A stretch of 64,000 nucleotides of DNA from CAVPCY01 sp963770765 (GTDB lineage Bacteria > Actinomycetota > Coriobacteriia > Anaerosomatales > PHET01), in the NCBI GenBank assembly GCA_963770765.1, contig CAVYQS010000009.1:7420-71419 (forward strand), given 5' to 3'. The notes under the pieces were generated by a model. The model saw nothing but the letters and a program-made list of their open reading frames with translations. It ran no database searches and had not been told where the DNA came from. The translations under genes and the position numbers were made by a program. Position 1 is the first letter of the stretch; each line of letters starts with the position of its first letter. Positions 45,910 to 55,139 of the stretch are shown here, piece after piece.

Positions 45910-47403
45910 GTGGCAAACCCCAAACAGCAGTTCGTCCCGCCAAGCGTCTACGCTATGGGTGTGCTCGTCTTCGGCGGCGGCGCGATCGGCATGGTGCTCG
46001 AGCTTGTGGGCGCGCGTCTGCTCGCCCCGTACTTCGGCAACTCGCTGTTCGTATGGACGAGCCTGATCGGCGTCATGCTCGGCTTCATGAGCCTGGGCTA
46101 CTTCCTGGGCGGCCGGCTCGCCGACCGTCATCTCGACACGGGGTGGCTGTTCTGGATCCTTGTGGGCGCCTCCGCGTCCGTCGCGCTGATAGCGGTGGTC
46201 GAGGGGTTCGTGCTGCCACTGCTGGGCGCAGGCGAGGCGACCCGCCTGCTGGCGGTGGTCTCGGCGACAATCCTGTTCGCGATTCCGTCGACGCTGCTGG
46301 GCATGATCACGCCGTACTGCATGCGGCTACGGATGCACACCATCGAGGACTCCGGCTCCACTGTGGGTTCGCTTGGCGCGCTGGGGACACTGGGCTCGAT
46401 CGTGGGGACCTTCGCGGCGGGCTTCTGGCTGATCTCGCTGTTCGGCAGCCATGACATGCTGACGCTCATCGCCGGCACGCTCGCGCTGCTATCGCTCCTT
46501 GTGATCGGTGGGGTGCGCAATCCGCGGCGCGTGGGCGCAGTTGCAGCGCTGGTCGTGGTCGTCGCGTTGGGAGCGACCATCGCCGGCGCCGACACCATCG
46601 ACACTCAATACGATCGCTACTTCCTGCGAGAGATACAGGACCCCGAGAGCGGACGCCCGCTCATCGGGCTGTCGCGCGACGAGAAGTCGGCCGAATCGGC
46701 GGCATACGAGGACACCGGAGAGCCGTACCGATTCGACTACTACGGCTTCTACGACCTCGCATCGACCCTGCGGGGGCCCGTCAATAGCGCGCTGCTGATC
46801 GGTGGGGGCACGTTCAGCTATCCTCGGCTGTTCCTGAGTTCGAACCCGACCGCCACCATGGACGCTGTGGAGATCGATCCAGCGCTCTATGGAATCGCCA
46901 AGGACCGGTTCGGCTTCGTTGATGACCCGCGGCTCAACCTGTACTTCGAGGACGGCCGGATCTTCATGAATAAGGCTGGCGGAACCTACAACGCGATCTT
47001 CGTCGACGCCTTCAAGTCTGAGCAGACGGTGCCCTACCAGCTCACCACCAAGGAGAACTGGCAGCGCGCCTACGATCTGCTTGACGACGATGGCGTGCTC
47101 GTGATGAACGTGATCGCGTCGCCCGACGACGAGCGTGCGCGCTTCTTCGACTCGCTCTACGCGACAATCTCGGAGGTGTTCCCCGAGGTGCGCGCGTTTC
47201 GGGTGCAGGAGCAGGCCGAGGGCGCTCTGCTCAACACCTCGATCGTTGCGATGAAGAACCCGGATGCGGACATTGCGGCGATTCTGCGCGAGGCGAATCC
47301 CGAGGTCTACGCACGCATGTACGCCGAGTATGAGCCTCCGGTCGACGCGACGATCTTCACAGACGACTTCGCGCCGGTCGATCAGTACTTGCTGGGCTTC
47401 TAG
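45910..47403 (+). CDS. Membrane protein fused to a spermidine synthase-like domain
   Basis: 497 residues from GTG 45910. About six or seven helices (residues 12-215) include ELVGARLLAPYFG and SLGYFLGGRLAD, the usual start of fused MFS/spermidine-synthase-like proteins. The C-terminal domain shows ALLIGGGTFSYPRLF, MDAVEIDPAL and AIFVDAFKSE, a Rossmann methyltransferase-type fold. A true polyamine activity cannot be read from this; the catalytic Asp pair of real synthases is not clearly kept. It is separated by 66 bases from the cytochrome pair. Confidence 0.7.
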   Translation: MANPKQQFVPPSVYAMGVLVFGGGAIGMVLELVGARLLAPYFGNSLFVWTSLIGVMLGFMSLGYFLGGRLADRHLDTGWLFWILVGASASVALIAVVEGFVLPLLGAGEATRLLAVVSATILFAIPSTLLGMITPYCMRLRMHTIEDSGSTVGSLGALGTLGSIVGTFAAGFWLISLFGSHDMLTLIAGTLALLSLLVIGGVRNPRRVGAVAALVVVVALGATIAGADTIDTQYDRYFLREIQDPESGRPLIGLSRDEKSAESAAYEDTGEPYRFDYYGFYDLASTLRGPVNSALLIGGGTFSYPRLFLSSNPTATMDAVEIDPALYGIAKDRFGFVDDPRLNLYFEDGRIFMNKAGGTYNAIFVDAFKSEQTVPYQLTTKENWQRAYDLLDDDGVLVMNVIASPDDERARFFDSLYATISEVFPEVRAFRVQEQAEGALLNTSIVAMKNPDADIAAILREANPEVYARMYAEYEPPVDATIFTDDFAPVDQYLLGF

Positions 47404-47407
47404 GTAC

Positions 47408-49267
47408 TTACAGTGCGCAATCTCGCTGGGTGAAGCCCGGCTCGAGCCGCTCGATAGGCCCCTCGAGGGCGCTGACGTCTCCTGCGAGTGCGCCGCTGAT
47501 GAGAGCCCGGATGTCGGCATCGAACTCCGGCTCGGGGACGGTCACCCTGTCGACGCGCAGGATCTTGTCGCGCTCGGTGGGCAGGAGCGACTCGCTCTTG
47601 GTGATGAGCTCTTCGTGCAGCTTCTCACCAGGTCGCAGACCCACGAACGCGACATCGGCGGGAACCCCTGACAGCGCAATCATCTTGCGGGCGAGGTCGA
47701 CGATCTTCACCGGCTCGCCCATCTCAAGCACGAAGATATCGCCGGGCGTCCCGATTGCCTGCGCTTGGAGCACAAGCCGGGCTGCCTCCGGAATCGTCAT
47801 GAAGTAGCGAGTCACCTCGGGGTCGGTGACCGTGAGGGGTCCTCCTCGGCGAAGCTGCTCTTCGAAGATGGGGACGACCGAGCCGCGGCTGGCGAGTACG
47901 TTGCCGAAGCGCACGGCGACTGCGTTGAGGCGTCCTCGGCGGGTGGCGGCGAGCATCTCACGCTCGGCCAGCGACTTGGTGAGCCCCATGATGTTGACGG
48001 GCGCAACGGCCTTATCGGTGGAGATGAGCACGAAACGCTCGATTCCGTACCGCTCGCACGCCTCGATTACCTGCTGGGTGCCCAGCACGTTGGTCTTGAT
48101 CGCCTCGGCAGGAGCGAGCTCCATGAGCGGTACGTGCTTGTAGGCGGCCGCATGGAGCACGACTTGCGGTGACTTCTCGGTGAACAGCGATTCGAGCCGG
48201 TCGGCATCTCTGATGTCGCAGATGCACATCTCGCTCACGCCAGGACTGGTGGATTCGAGCTCGAGGTGGAGCTCGTAGAGACGCGACTCGTCGATCTCGA
48301 TGAGGAGCAGACGTGAGGGGCGCAGGAGTGCGATCTGGCGGCAGAGCTCCGAGCCGATCGATCCGGCAGCGCCGGTGACCGCGACTACCTTGTCCGCGAT
48401 CGTGCTCCTGACCTGCTCGACGTCGATGCAGGTAGGCTCGCGGCCCAGCAGATCCTCGACGTCCACGCTGCGCAGGTCTCTCAGGCTCACAGAGCCCTTC
48501 GCGATGACGAGAGCCGGCATCACTCGCGTCTGGACGCCAGCGTCCGCAGCGGCGTTGAGGATGCGGCGCACGGTCTCGCGGGGAGCCGAAGGCATCGCGA
48601 CGAGGATCTCCTCGACGGCGTATCGCTGCACCGCGGCCTCAAGCTCATACGGTGAGCCGAGCACCGTGACGCCGTTGAGCGTTCGACCCTTGAGAGCGGG
48701 ATCGTCGTCGAGAAAACCCACAACGGACAGCTCGAGATCGGGACGACCTTGAATCTCGCGAAGCAGCAGAGAACCGGCACTGCCGGCCCCAACGATGAGC
48801 ACCCGGCGTCCCGCGCCCAGCCGGGCTGAGCGCAGGTACATGAGCACGCGTGCAGCCAGCCGCGATGCAGCCGCACCAAGGAACACCAGCATGGCTTGGA
48901 TGAAGAGAACGCCGATCGGGACGGGGCGCATGCCCCATACACCTGCGAGGAGCAGATCGATGCACAAGAGCAATGCTGCACCGATTGCCGTAGCTGCGAA
49001 GAGTTTGAGCAGCGTGTCGACGCCCACGTAGCGCAAGACGAGCCGATAGAGACCCCACACGGCGAAGAGCGTGCCGTAGACGACCGCAGATAGGGCGACG
49101 AGGGGCGTGATCCAGTCGGCGAACGCAGGTGGGACGGCTCCCTCGAATCGCGCGTAGTACGCGATCACCGTGGCAAGGACCACCACCGTGAGGTCGAGCA
49201 CGATGAGTACGGAGTTCCAGAGACGGCCGGTCGCCCGAGCGCGAGCGTAGAGGTCGTGCAGTGTCAT
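47408..49267 (-). CDS. UDP-sugar 4,6-dehydratase, PglF/WbpM/CapD type
   Basis: 619 residues, full length. Four N-terminal helices (about 18-130) and a first Rossmann domain (VLIVGAGSAGSLLLRE) are followed by the catalytic SDR domain starting VVAVTGAAGSIGSELCRQ. AAYKHVPLME and STDKAVAPVNIMGLTK (Ser-Met-Lys type active site) are typical of inverting or retaining 4,6-dehydratases of this class. It should convert UDP-GlcNAc to the 4-keto-6-deoxy sugar. It is the last gene of a five-gene minus operon and hands its product to the aminotransferase encoded just upstream. Confidence 0.9.
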   Translation of the reverse strand: MTLHDLYARARATGRLWNSVLIVLDLTVVVLATVIAYYARFEGAVPPAFADWITPLVALSAVVYGTLFAVWGLYRLVLRYVGVDTLLKLFAATAIGAALLLCIDLLLAGVWGMRPVPIGVLFIQAMLVFLGAAASRLAARVLMYLRSARLGAGRRVLIVGAGSAGSLLLREIQGRPDLELSVVGFLDDDPALKGRTLNGVTVLGSPYELEAAVQRYAVEEILVAMPSAPRETVRRILNAAADAGVQTRVMPALVIAKGSVSLRDLRSVDVEDLLGREPTCIDVEQVRSTIADKVVAVTGAAGSIGSELCRQIALLRPSRLLLIEIDESRLYELHLELESTSPGVSEMCICDIRDADRLESLFTEKSPQVVLHAAAYKHVPLMELAPAEAIKTNVLGTQQVIEACERYGIERFVLISTDKAVAPVNIMGLTKSLAEREMLAATRRGRLNAVAVRFGNVLASRGSVVPIFEEQLRRGGPLTVTDPEVTRYFMTIPEAARLVLQAQAIGTPGDIFVLEMGEPVKIVDLARKMIALSGVPADVAFVGLRPGEKLHEELITKSESLLPTERDKILRVDRVTVPEPEFDADIRALISGALAGDVSALEGPIERLEPGFTQRDCAL

Positions 49268-50487
49268 CGGGTCGCCACCTCAAGGACCTTTCGCACGGCG
49301 GCGATTGTGTCGTCCATGTCAGCAAGCGCGAGCGTGGGGTGCACGAAGAACGCGATCGACGCGTCGTGGACGCGCGATGCCGATGGGAGACGCTCCGCTG
49401 GCCCAAGGCCCGCCCTGGCGAACGCGACTTCTCGGTAGATCTCGGCGCACCCTCCGTACTGGGCAGGCGTGCCCTCGGCGGTGATCGCCCGCGTGATACG
49501 GTCACGATTCCAGCCGTCAGCGAGCGCCTCGGGGTTGACGGTGCCGTATAGGCGGTAGAAGGCGTGTTCGGTGTCGGCGGGTGGCAGGGGGATCGTCAGC
49601 GCATCGAGCCCGGCGAGTCCGTGCGCGAGGCGCAGGGCGTTGCGTGTCCGCGCCGCATGCCACGCGGGCAGCTTGCGCAGGCCCGCTCGTGCTACTGCCG
49701 CCGACATCTCGTCGAGACGCCAGTTCGTGCCGAAGCTGTCGACCAGCCATGCGAACGAGGTCGATCCGCGCATGAACTCGGGGTCGCTCACCTTGGCGAG
49801 CGACTTGCCGTGGTCCTTGTACTCCCAGGCGCGAACGTAGGCGTCTGGGTCGTCAAGCACGAGAAGTCCGCCGTCCCCAACGGGCACGATCTTGTCCTGA
49901 CAGAAGGAGAAAGCGGCCGCGTGGCTGCCGAGCGCACCTACCGGGCGACCATGGTACATGCCGCCGTGTGCCTGCGCGCAGTCCTCGACCACGATGAGGT
50001 CGCGCTCGCGAGCCAGGGCCATGATTGGGTCCATATCGACCGGCCAGCCGCCCAGATGCACTGGGATGACCGCGCGGGTCCGCTCGGTGAGCACGGCCGC
50101 CACGGTTTGGGCTGTGAGGTTGTTACTGGTGCCGTCGATATCGGCGACTACCGGCACGGCGCCCACCGCAACCACCGCGCTCGCGGTGGCGATGTAGGTG
50201 CGGGAGGGCACGACGACCTCGTCGCCTGCGCCAACCCCAAACGCGCGCAAAGCGAGCTCGAGTGCGAGCGTGCCGTTCGCAAGCGCGATGCCGTACTCGC
50301 GTCCCACCGACTTGGCGTACTCGCGTTCGAGCTCGCGCCCTTGCGTGCCGGTCCAGTAGTTGAGGCGGCCCGAGCGCAGCACCTCTGATGCGGCTTCGAT
50401 CTCCTCGACGCCGGGTGCAGGCCACGACGGCATCGGGGCGGTGCGGACAGGCGCTCCTCCGTCTATCGCGAGGCGCTCGGGAGTCAC
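49264..50487 (-). CDS. PLP-dependent sugar aminotransferase, DegT/DnrJ/EryC1 family (PglE-like)
   Basis: 407 residues from a GTG overlapping the acetyltransferase stop. Family marks in order: LRSGRLNYWTG, NGTLALELALRAFGVG, EVVVPSRTYIATASA, VIPVHLGGWPVD, VVEDCAQAHGG and AAFSFCQDKIVPVGDGG, whose Lys is the PLP-binding residue. It should add an amino group at C4 of the keto sugar. The dehydratase, acetyltransferase and phosphoglycosyl transferase beside it support a bacillosamine-like pathway. Confidence 0.9.
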   Translation of the reverse strand: MTPERLAIDGGAPVRTAPMPSWPAPGVEEIEAASEVLRSGRLNYWTGTQGRELEREYAKSVGREYGIALANGTLALELALRAFGVGAGDEVVVPSRTYIATASAVVAVGAVPVVADIDGTSNNLTAQTVAAVLTERTRAVIPVHLGGWPVDMDPIMALARERDLIVVEDCAQAHGGMYHGRPVGALGSHAAAFSFCQDKIVPVGDGGLLVLDDPDAYVRAWEYKDHGKSLAKVSDPEFMRGSTSFAWLVDSFGTNWRLDEMSAAVARAGLRKLPAWHAARTRNALRLAHGLAGLDALTIPLPPADTEHAFYRLYGTVNPEALADGWNRDRITRAITAEGTPAQYGGCAEIYREVAFARAGLGPAERLPSASRVHDASIAFFVHPTLALADMDDTIAAVRKVLEVATR

Positions 50488-51098
50488 TCGGTGCCCACCT
50501 GACGCAGTACGATCGCCGGGACACCGGCGCACACAACGCGCGAGGGGAGTGCCGACACCACCACCGCTCCGGCGCCCACCACGCTCCAGTCGCCAACGCT
50601 GGCACGGGGGACGAGGCTGGATCCGGCGCCTACGAGCGTGCCGTTTCCCACCGACACGCCGCCGCAGAGGCTTGCGGTGGGACCGATCAACGCGTGTTCG
50701 CCCACGGTGCAGTCGTGGTCGATGGTGCAGCCGGTGTTGAGAATCGCATCTGCGCCAATACGAGCGTCGACATTGATGATCACTCCGGCCGCGACGAAGC
50801 TGCCAGCGCCGATCTCGACCTGCTCGGCGATCACCGCCGACGGGTGGATGACCGCGATCGGCGTCATCCCGCCGGCGATGTGTCGATCGTACTCACGGGC
50901 ACGTGCGGCGTTATCTCCGATGGCTACGATGAAGCCATCTGCGGTGACAGCGGAGGCATCGTGGCTCACGGAGATGCCAAGAACCTCGGTGGTGCCGCCT
51001 GGAGCCCCGATGACACCTGCGATTTCGTAGCCGCAACAGCGAGCCGCATCGATGACGACCTTCGCATGTCCGCCAGCGCCGATGACAAGCAGTCTCAC
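50484..51098 (-). CDS. Sugar O/N-acyltransferase, PglD/NeuD family
   Basis: 204 residues from GTG 51098. The N-terminal nucleotide-sugar domain (RLLVIGAGGHAKVVIDAA) is followed by left-handed beta-helix hexapeptide repeats (AVIAEQVEIGAGSFVAAG, IGADAILNTGCTIDHDCTVG). GCTIDHDCTVGEHA contains the catalytic His region. It should acetylate the 4-amino sugar made by the neighbouring aminotransferase. Both ends overlap neighbours. Confidence 0.88.
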   Translation of the reverse strand: MRLLVIGAGGHAKVVIDAARCCGYEIAGVIGAPGGTTEVLGISVSHDASAVTADGFIVAIGDNAARAREYDRHIAGGMTPIAVIHPSAVIAEQVEIGAGSFVAAGVIINVDARIGADAILNTGCTIDHDCTVGEHALIGPTASLCGGVSVGNGTLVGAGSSLVPRASVGDWSVVGAGAVVVSALPSRVVCAGVPAIVLRQVGTE

Positions 51099-51751
51099 AG
51101 GTCCTCCTTGGGCAGCTCACGATCGTCCGCCGGATTGAACGGCTCCATCGTGGCGTGCCCTTCAGCCGAGACTCCGCTCCTGTTGAGCACAGTCCGCAGC
51201 GTCATGGCAACGACACGCAGATCCAGAGCGAGCGACCGGTTGTCGACGTAATAGACGTCCATATCCAATCGGTCCTCCCAGGAGGCGGCGTTTCTGCCGT
51301 TGACCTGCGCCCACCCGGTGATTCCAGGGCGGACCTCGTGTCGCCTCGCTTGGTGCTCATTGTACCGCTCGAGGTACTCGGGAAGCAGCGGTCGAGGGCC
51401 GACCAGGCTCATTTCGCCTTTGAGGACATTCCAAAGCTCCGGCAGCTCGTCGAGCGAGGTGGAGCGGAGCGTGCGACCAAAGATAGTGAGCCGGTCGGCG
51501 TCACTGTCGACGGCCGCAACTGCAGTGGTGCCCGCGGCGCCATCGTGCATCGTTCGGAACTTGTAGATGGTGAAGAGCCTTCCGTCGAGGCCCGGGCGAC
51601 GCTGCGTGAAGAGGGTCGGTGAGCCCAGCTTGATACGAACAAGGAGCCCGACTACCAGCAGCACTGGGCTGAGAACGACCAGCAAGACCACCGAAAACAC
51701 CACGTCCGCGGTGCGTTTGAAGATGTCGTAGGTCTTAGCGGAACGCTTCAC
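51095..51751 (-). CDS. Phosphoglycosyl transferase, bacterial sugar transferase family (PglC-like)
   Basis: 218 residues from GTG 51751. One N-terminal membrane segment (about 17-40) is followed by the catalytic core: FTIYKFRTMHDG, STSLDELPELWNVLKGEMSL, VGPRPLLPEY and RPGITGWAQVNGRN. It starts glycan assembly by moving a phospho-sugar to polyprenyl phosphate. The short single-domain form is typical of PglC. It overlaps the upstream GT4 by 17 bases. Confidence 0.92.
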   Translation of the reverse strand: MKRSAKTYDIFKRTADVVFSVVLLVVLSPVLLVVGLLVRIKLGSPTLFTQRRPGLDGRLFTIYKFRTMHDGAAGTTAVAAVDSDADRLTIFGRTLRSTSLDELPELWNVLKGEMSLVGPRPLLPEYLERYNEHQARRHEVRPGITGWAQVNGRNAASWEDRLDMDVYYVDNRSLALDLRVVAMTLRTVLNRSGVSAEGHATMEPFNPADDRELPKEDL

Positions 51752-52877
51752 GGTAGAGGTCCTCGTAGGCGGCGATGATGCGGGGCAGGGAGTACTCGGC
51801 GAGGGCTCGCTCGCGGGCGACGCGTCCTCGCGACTCGACTTCGTGCGGATGGCTCACCGCGTGATCGATCGCGCGCGCCAGGGCGGCTGCGTCGTTCTTG
51901 GCGACGATCCATCCGGCCGACGACCCTACCGCATCGCTGATGCCACGCGTCTGCGTGCCGATTACGGGGGTACCGCACGACATCGCCTCGAGGACCGAGC
52001 GGGGGAGACCCTCGCGCTCACTTACAAGCGTCGCAGCGTCGCTGGCTCTCAGGATCGCAGGTACGTCTCGGCGGTAGCCTGCCCAGTGGATGCGGGAGGA
52101 GACGCCGAGCTCATCGGCCTTCGAGCGCAGCTTCGCCTCGAGCGGCCCTTTCCCCACGAGGACCAGCACCGCGGACTCGTCGACGACGTGAGCGAGTGCC
52201 TCGAGCAGGTGGGCGTGGCGCTTCACGGGGGCTAGTTCGGCCACCATGGTGATCATGAACGCATCGTGCGCGACGTTCAGAGCGGCACGCGCTTCCTCGC
52301 GCTCATCAGGCGTCGCGGCGTATGGCGAGTAGGCGTCCGTGTCGACGCCGATGCCGGGGATGAGCCGGATTCGCTCGGCAGGAAGGGTACCCAGGCTGCG
52401 CGCGGCGGCGAGGTCTTCTTCGTTGATGGTCACGAGGTAGTCGGTCCACCTTCCGGCGACTCGCTCCATGGCGCGGTAGGCGGCATGGGGGAGTGCTGAC
52501 TGACCCTGGTAGAAGTGGAACCCGTGAGCGGTGTAGACGATGGCAGGGCGCTCGCTGGCCGCAACTCCGCGCAGTGCGTAGCGCGTGACGAACGCGGCGA
52601 TGGGTGTGTGAACGTGTACGAGGTCGTAGTGCCCGCGCTCCACGATCTCGCGCACCTGGCGGGCGGTTCCCGCGAGGTTGCGAGGGTCAAGCGGGTTGCG
52701 GCTCCACGCGACGTCGAAGCGAGCGTCGAAGTGCTCGGCGATGTGAGGGTGGAGGGTAGCGCCGTTCGCGAGCGCGTCGACGCGCCAGCCCACGGACCGG
52801 AAGTGATCAGCGAAGGGCAGCAGGAACGCCTCGAGCGTGACAGGGACGGTTGTGACGAAGAGGGCGGAGGGGCTCAT
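51735..52877 (-). CDS. GT4 glycosyltransferase (PglA-like position)
   Basis: 380 residues. First gene of the minus operon. Marks: HVHTPIAAFVTRYALRG, VYTAHGFHFYQGQSALPHAA, IRLIPGIGVDTDAY and SEREGLPRSVLEAMSCGTPV (E-x7-E donor site). It is predicted to add the second sugar on the lipid-linked sugar made by the PglC-like enzyme. It is divergent from the copied leuD leader at 52970. Confidence 0.88.
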   Translation of the reverse strand: MSPSALFVTTVPVTLEAFLLPFADHFRSVGWRVDALANGATLHPHIAEHFDARFDVAWSRNPLDPRNLAGTARQVREIVERGHYDLVHVHTPIAAFVTRYALRGVAASERPAIVYTAHGFHFYQGQSALPHAAYRAMERVAGRWTDYLVTINEEDLAAARSLGTLPAERIRLIPGIGVDTDAYSPYAATPDEREEARAALNVAHDAFMITMVAELAPVKRHAHLLEALAHVVDESAVLVLVGKGPLEAKLRSKADELGVSSRIHWAGYRRDVPAILRASDAATLVSEREGLPRSVLEAMSCGTPVIGTQTRGISDAVGSSAGWIVAKNDAAALARAIDHAVSHPHEVESRGRVARERALAEYSLPRIIAAYEDLYREAFR

Positions 52878-52969
52878 CGGGCTCCTCGAACCTTTGATCG
52901 GGAGTCTGGCGGGCGTGCGCCTTCAGTGTATCCGTTTCGCAGCGCAGCGCTGCCATCACCCACACCTGA

Positions 52970-53003
52970 TACAATCCTGCCCACCGCTGGCTGACCAAGG
53001 AGA
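52970..53003 (+). promoter_or_regulatory. Copy of the leuD promoter-leader in front of a membrane protein gene
   Basis: TACAAT (52970-52975) then CCTGCCCACCGCTGGC and GACCAAGGAGA; 33 of 34 bases match 54606-54639 directly before leuD. It includes the ribosome site AAGGAG (52997-53002). Confidence 0.75.
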
Positions 53004-53048
53004 ATGGACAACTGGATGCCGAGACTGGTGGAAGCTGTCCGCCGATGA
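53004..53048 (+). CDS. Short ORF (14 aa) coupled to the 53045 gene
   Basis: ATG 53004 stands just after the copied leuD ribosome site and encodes MDNWMPRLVEAVRR. Its stop TGA overlaps ATG 53045 of the membrane protein gene. The layout repeats that at 5407-5481. The spacing to AAGGAG is very short (one base), so translation is uncertain. Confidence 0.3.
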   Translation: MDNWMPRLVEAVRR

Positions 53049-54442
53049 CCGAAGACTTCATTGGGTGCCGCGATTCCGATAGGGTAGACACTCAGCCCCT
53101 ACGTGACCCCTACGTGCGGCGCGCGGCGCGCCTTGTTGCGCTGTTTGCTGCTGCGGTCACAATTGGAGTGGCGCTACTCGCTGTTTCTACCACGTTGCCG
53201 CACGAGCCGATTAGGGCCAATGTGGCTAAGAGCGCCAAGGTACTGAGCGCCGAAGGGATGCTGCCGGCCCGCTTCTGGTTATTCAACACCTTCGTCGGTG
53301 ACAACTTCACCGACGCAGTGATGCTGTCCATCGCCATGATGGAGTCAGACGCGACGGTGGGGGATACGTTTGCCGGCGTCAACTATGGCAGCGGCGGTGC
53401 AGCTGGGTACGACCAGGTGGTCACCCTGCAGCAGCGCGTAGACCTTGGGCTTCGGCCAGACTCAGCTTACTCACGTTATTGGCACGGTTACGTTGTAGCG
53501 CTCCGGCTAGCGCTCACCCAGCTCGACTACCTGATGATCCGTCTTCTGAATGCGATACTCCTAGGGCTACTCGCTGCATCCACCACGCTACTGCTCGGTC
53601 TGCGCAATGGGAGAGGCGCAGCCTGCGCGTTCGTCATCGCCGCTGTGGTGACCGCCCCGCCGATACTTGTGCTCAACCTCCAGTTCGTCTCGGTGTTCTA
53701 CGTAGCGCTCATCGGCATGATCGCAGCGCTGCTTCTTGGCGCGCGTCTCGTCACTTCGCGATGGGACCTCGAGCTGTTCCTGCTACTTGGTGCGGCCACG
53801 GCGTACGTCGACTTCCTGACGGCTCCCGTTGTCACGCTTGGGTTGCCGCTGCTCGTCGTGCTCGCGTCTGTGGTCGAGCAGGATGCTTGGCGCTCGCATC
53901 TCCACGCACTTCGACTCTCCGCGACATGGGCCGTCAGCTACGTGTGCTTCTGGGCCAGCAAGTGGGTCTTGGTGAATACGATGATTCCGCAGCACGGCGG
54001 ACAGGTGGGTAAGCAGATCGCAGGACGCGCCGGTGCAAGCTACGGACTGCTCGGTCGCTTCGTGCCAATAGCCAAGAACATCGGTAATCTGGTCCCTAAC
54101 ACCCGCACGCTCGAGGTTAGCCTTGCGCCCTCCATCGACGCTGGCCTGCTCGCCTACGCTGCGTCCGTTGTCGCAATCGTGGCGATTCTGGTCTTGGGTT
54201 CCTGGCTGGCTCTCTATCGCCTGTCAGGTAGGCCCGCCGACGCCACACGGCGGGCAACCACGTTCCTGCTAGTGGCAATGCTTCCGTACGCTTGGTACTT
54301 TCTCGTTGCCCAGCACTCCGACCTGCACAACTATTTCACCTTCAGGGCTCAGGCCGTCACGGTCATGTCGATCGGACTCTTCTTCGTGTACTCAATTGAC
54401 TGGCCGAACATCCGCGTGGGACGGGCTGCGGCTAGGTCGTAG
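53045..54442 (+). CDS. Polytopic membrane protein of unknown function
   Basis: 465 residues, about ten helices. After the first helix there is an extracytoplasmic loop of about 95 residues (MLPARFWLFNTFVGDNFTDA, DQVVTLQQRVDLGL). The shape would suit a GT-C-type enzyme or polysaccharide polymerase, but no motif decides it. The gene lies alone between two copies of the leuD leader and diverges from the Pgl-like operon. Confidence 0.55.
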   Translation: MTEDFIGCRDSDRVDTQPLRDPYVRRAARLVALFAAAVTIGVALLAVSTTLPHEPIRANVAKSAKVLSAEGMLPARFWLFNTFVGDNFTDAVMLSIAMMESDATVGDTFAGVNYGSGGAAGYDQVVTLQQRVDLGLRPDSAYSRYWHGYVVALRLALTQLDYLMIRLLNAILLGLLAASTTLLLGLRNGRGAACAFVIAAVVTAPPILVLNLQFVSVFYVALIGMIAALLLGARLVTSRWDLELFLLLGAATAYVDFLTAPVVTLGLPLLVVLASVVEQDAWRSHLHALRLSATWAVSYVCFWASKWVLVNTMIPQHGGQVGKQIAGRAGASYGLLGRFVPIAKNIGNLVPNTRTLEVSLAPSIDAGLLAYAASVVAIVAILVLGSWLALYRLSGRPADATRRATTFLLVAMLPYAWYFLVAQHSDLHNYFTFRAQAVTVMSIGLFFVYSIDWPNIRVGRAAARS

Positions 54443-54605
54443 AGTCCACTAGACTCAGCGACGATCATGTCTCTCCTCGCTCGAGCGCAAGCGTTGCGAT
54501 GAGACTAGGGGGTCTTGAGGCTACTTTGGTCAGGGGGCGAGGATGAAGCGGCGCGGCGGCGTTCTTCGGGGCCGAGGAGGGGCGCTCGCGTCAGTCTCGG
54601 AATGC

Positions 54606-54644
54606 TACAATCCTGCCCACCGCTGGCCGACCAAGGAGACCACC
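54606..54644 (+). promoter_or_regulatory. leuD promoter-leader
   Basis: TACAAT (54606-54611) followed by CCTGCCCACCGCTGGC and AAGGAG (54633-54638) before GTG 54645. No -35 box is evident at 17 bases. Confidence 0.6.
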
Positions 54645-55139
54645 GTGAAGTTCACCGGTAACGCCCACACGTACGGGCGCGACGTCGACACCGACGTCAT
54701 CATCCCCGCTCGCTACCTCAACACGAGCGATCCCGCCGAGCTCGCCAAACACTGCATGGAGGACCTCGACGCCGGGTTCGTGGGCAAAGTGGCAGCCGGA
54801 GACATCCTCGTTGCCGATGAGAACTTCGGCTGTGGCTCGAGCCGCGAGCACGCTCCGATCTCGATCAAGGCCGCCGGCATCGACGTCGTCATCGCCAAGA
54901 GCTTCGCACGCATCTTCTACCGCAACGCCATCAACACCGGCCTGCCCATCATGGAGGCGCCTGACGCCGTCGACGGCATCAGCGACGGTGACAAGGTTAC
55001 CGTCGACGCCGACAACGGCGTCATCGTGAACGAGACCACCGGGGCGACCTACCAAGCGCAGCCCTTCCCGCCGTTCGTGAAGGACATCATCGAGAAGGGC
55101 GGGCTGATCGCCGCGGTACGGGAGAAGGTCGGCTCGTGA
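54645..55139 (+). CDS. leuD: 3-isopropylmalate dehydratase small subunit
   Basis: 164 residues, the short prokaryotic/archaeal type that pairs with short LeuC. VDTDVIIPARYLNTSDP is the substrate-specificity loop region and ENFGCGSSREHAP the conserved active-site motif. GTG 54645 is chosen because AAGGAG sits upstream; the frame is open to 54543, but that part overlaps the promoter. The stop overlaps GTG 55136 of leuB. The partner leuC lies about 38 to 42 kb upstream, which is unusual. Confidence 0.95.
   Translation: MKFTGNAHTYGRDVDTDVIIPARYLNTSDPAELAKHCMEDLDAGFVGKVAAGDILVADENFGCGSSREHAPISIKAAGIDVVIAKSFARIFYRNAINTGLPIMEAPDAVDGISDGDKVTVDADNGVIVNETTGATYQAQPFPPFVKDIIEKGGLIAAVREKVGS

Noticed and set aside
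45910..47403. True spermidine synthase assignment
   Set aside because: The domain fold matches, but the membrane fusion and the unclear catalytic acidic pair do not allow an enzymatic name.
54467..54546. Leu-rich small ORF (MSLLARAQALR) and a chain of ATGA-linked ORFs before leuD
   Set aside because: No ribosome site, upstream of the likely leuD promoter (54606), and the chain includes the -10 region. Probably chance.
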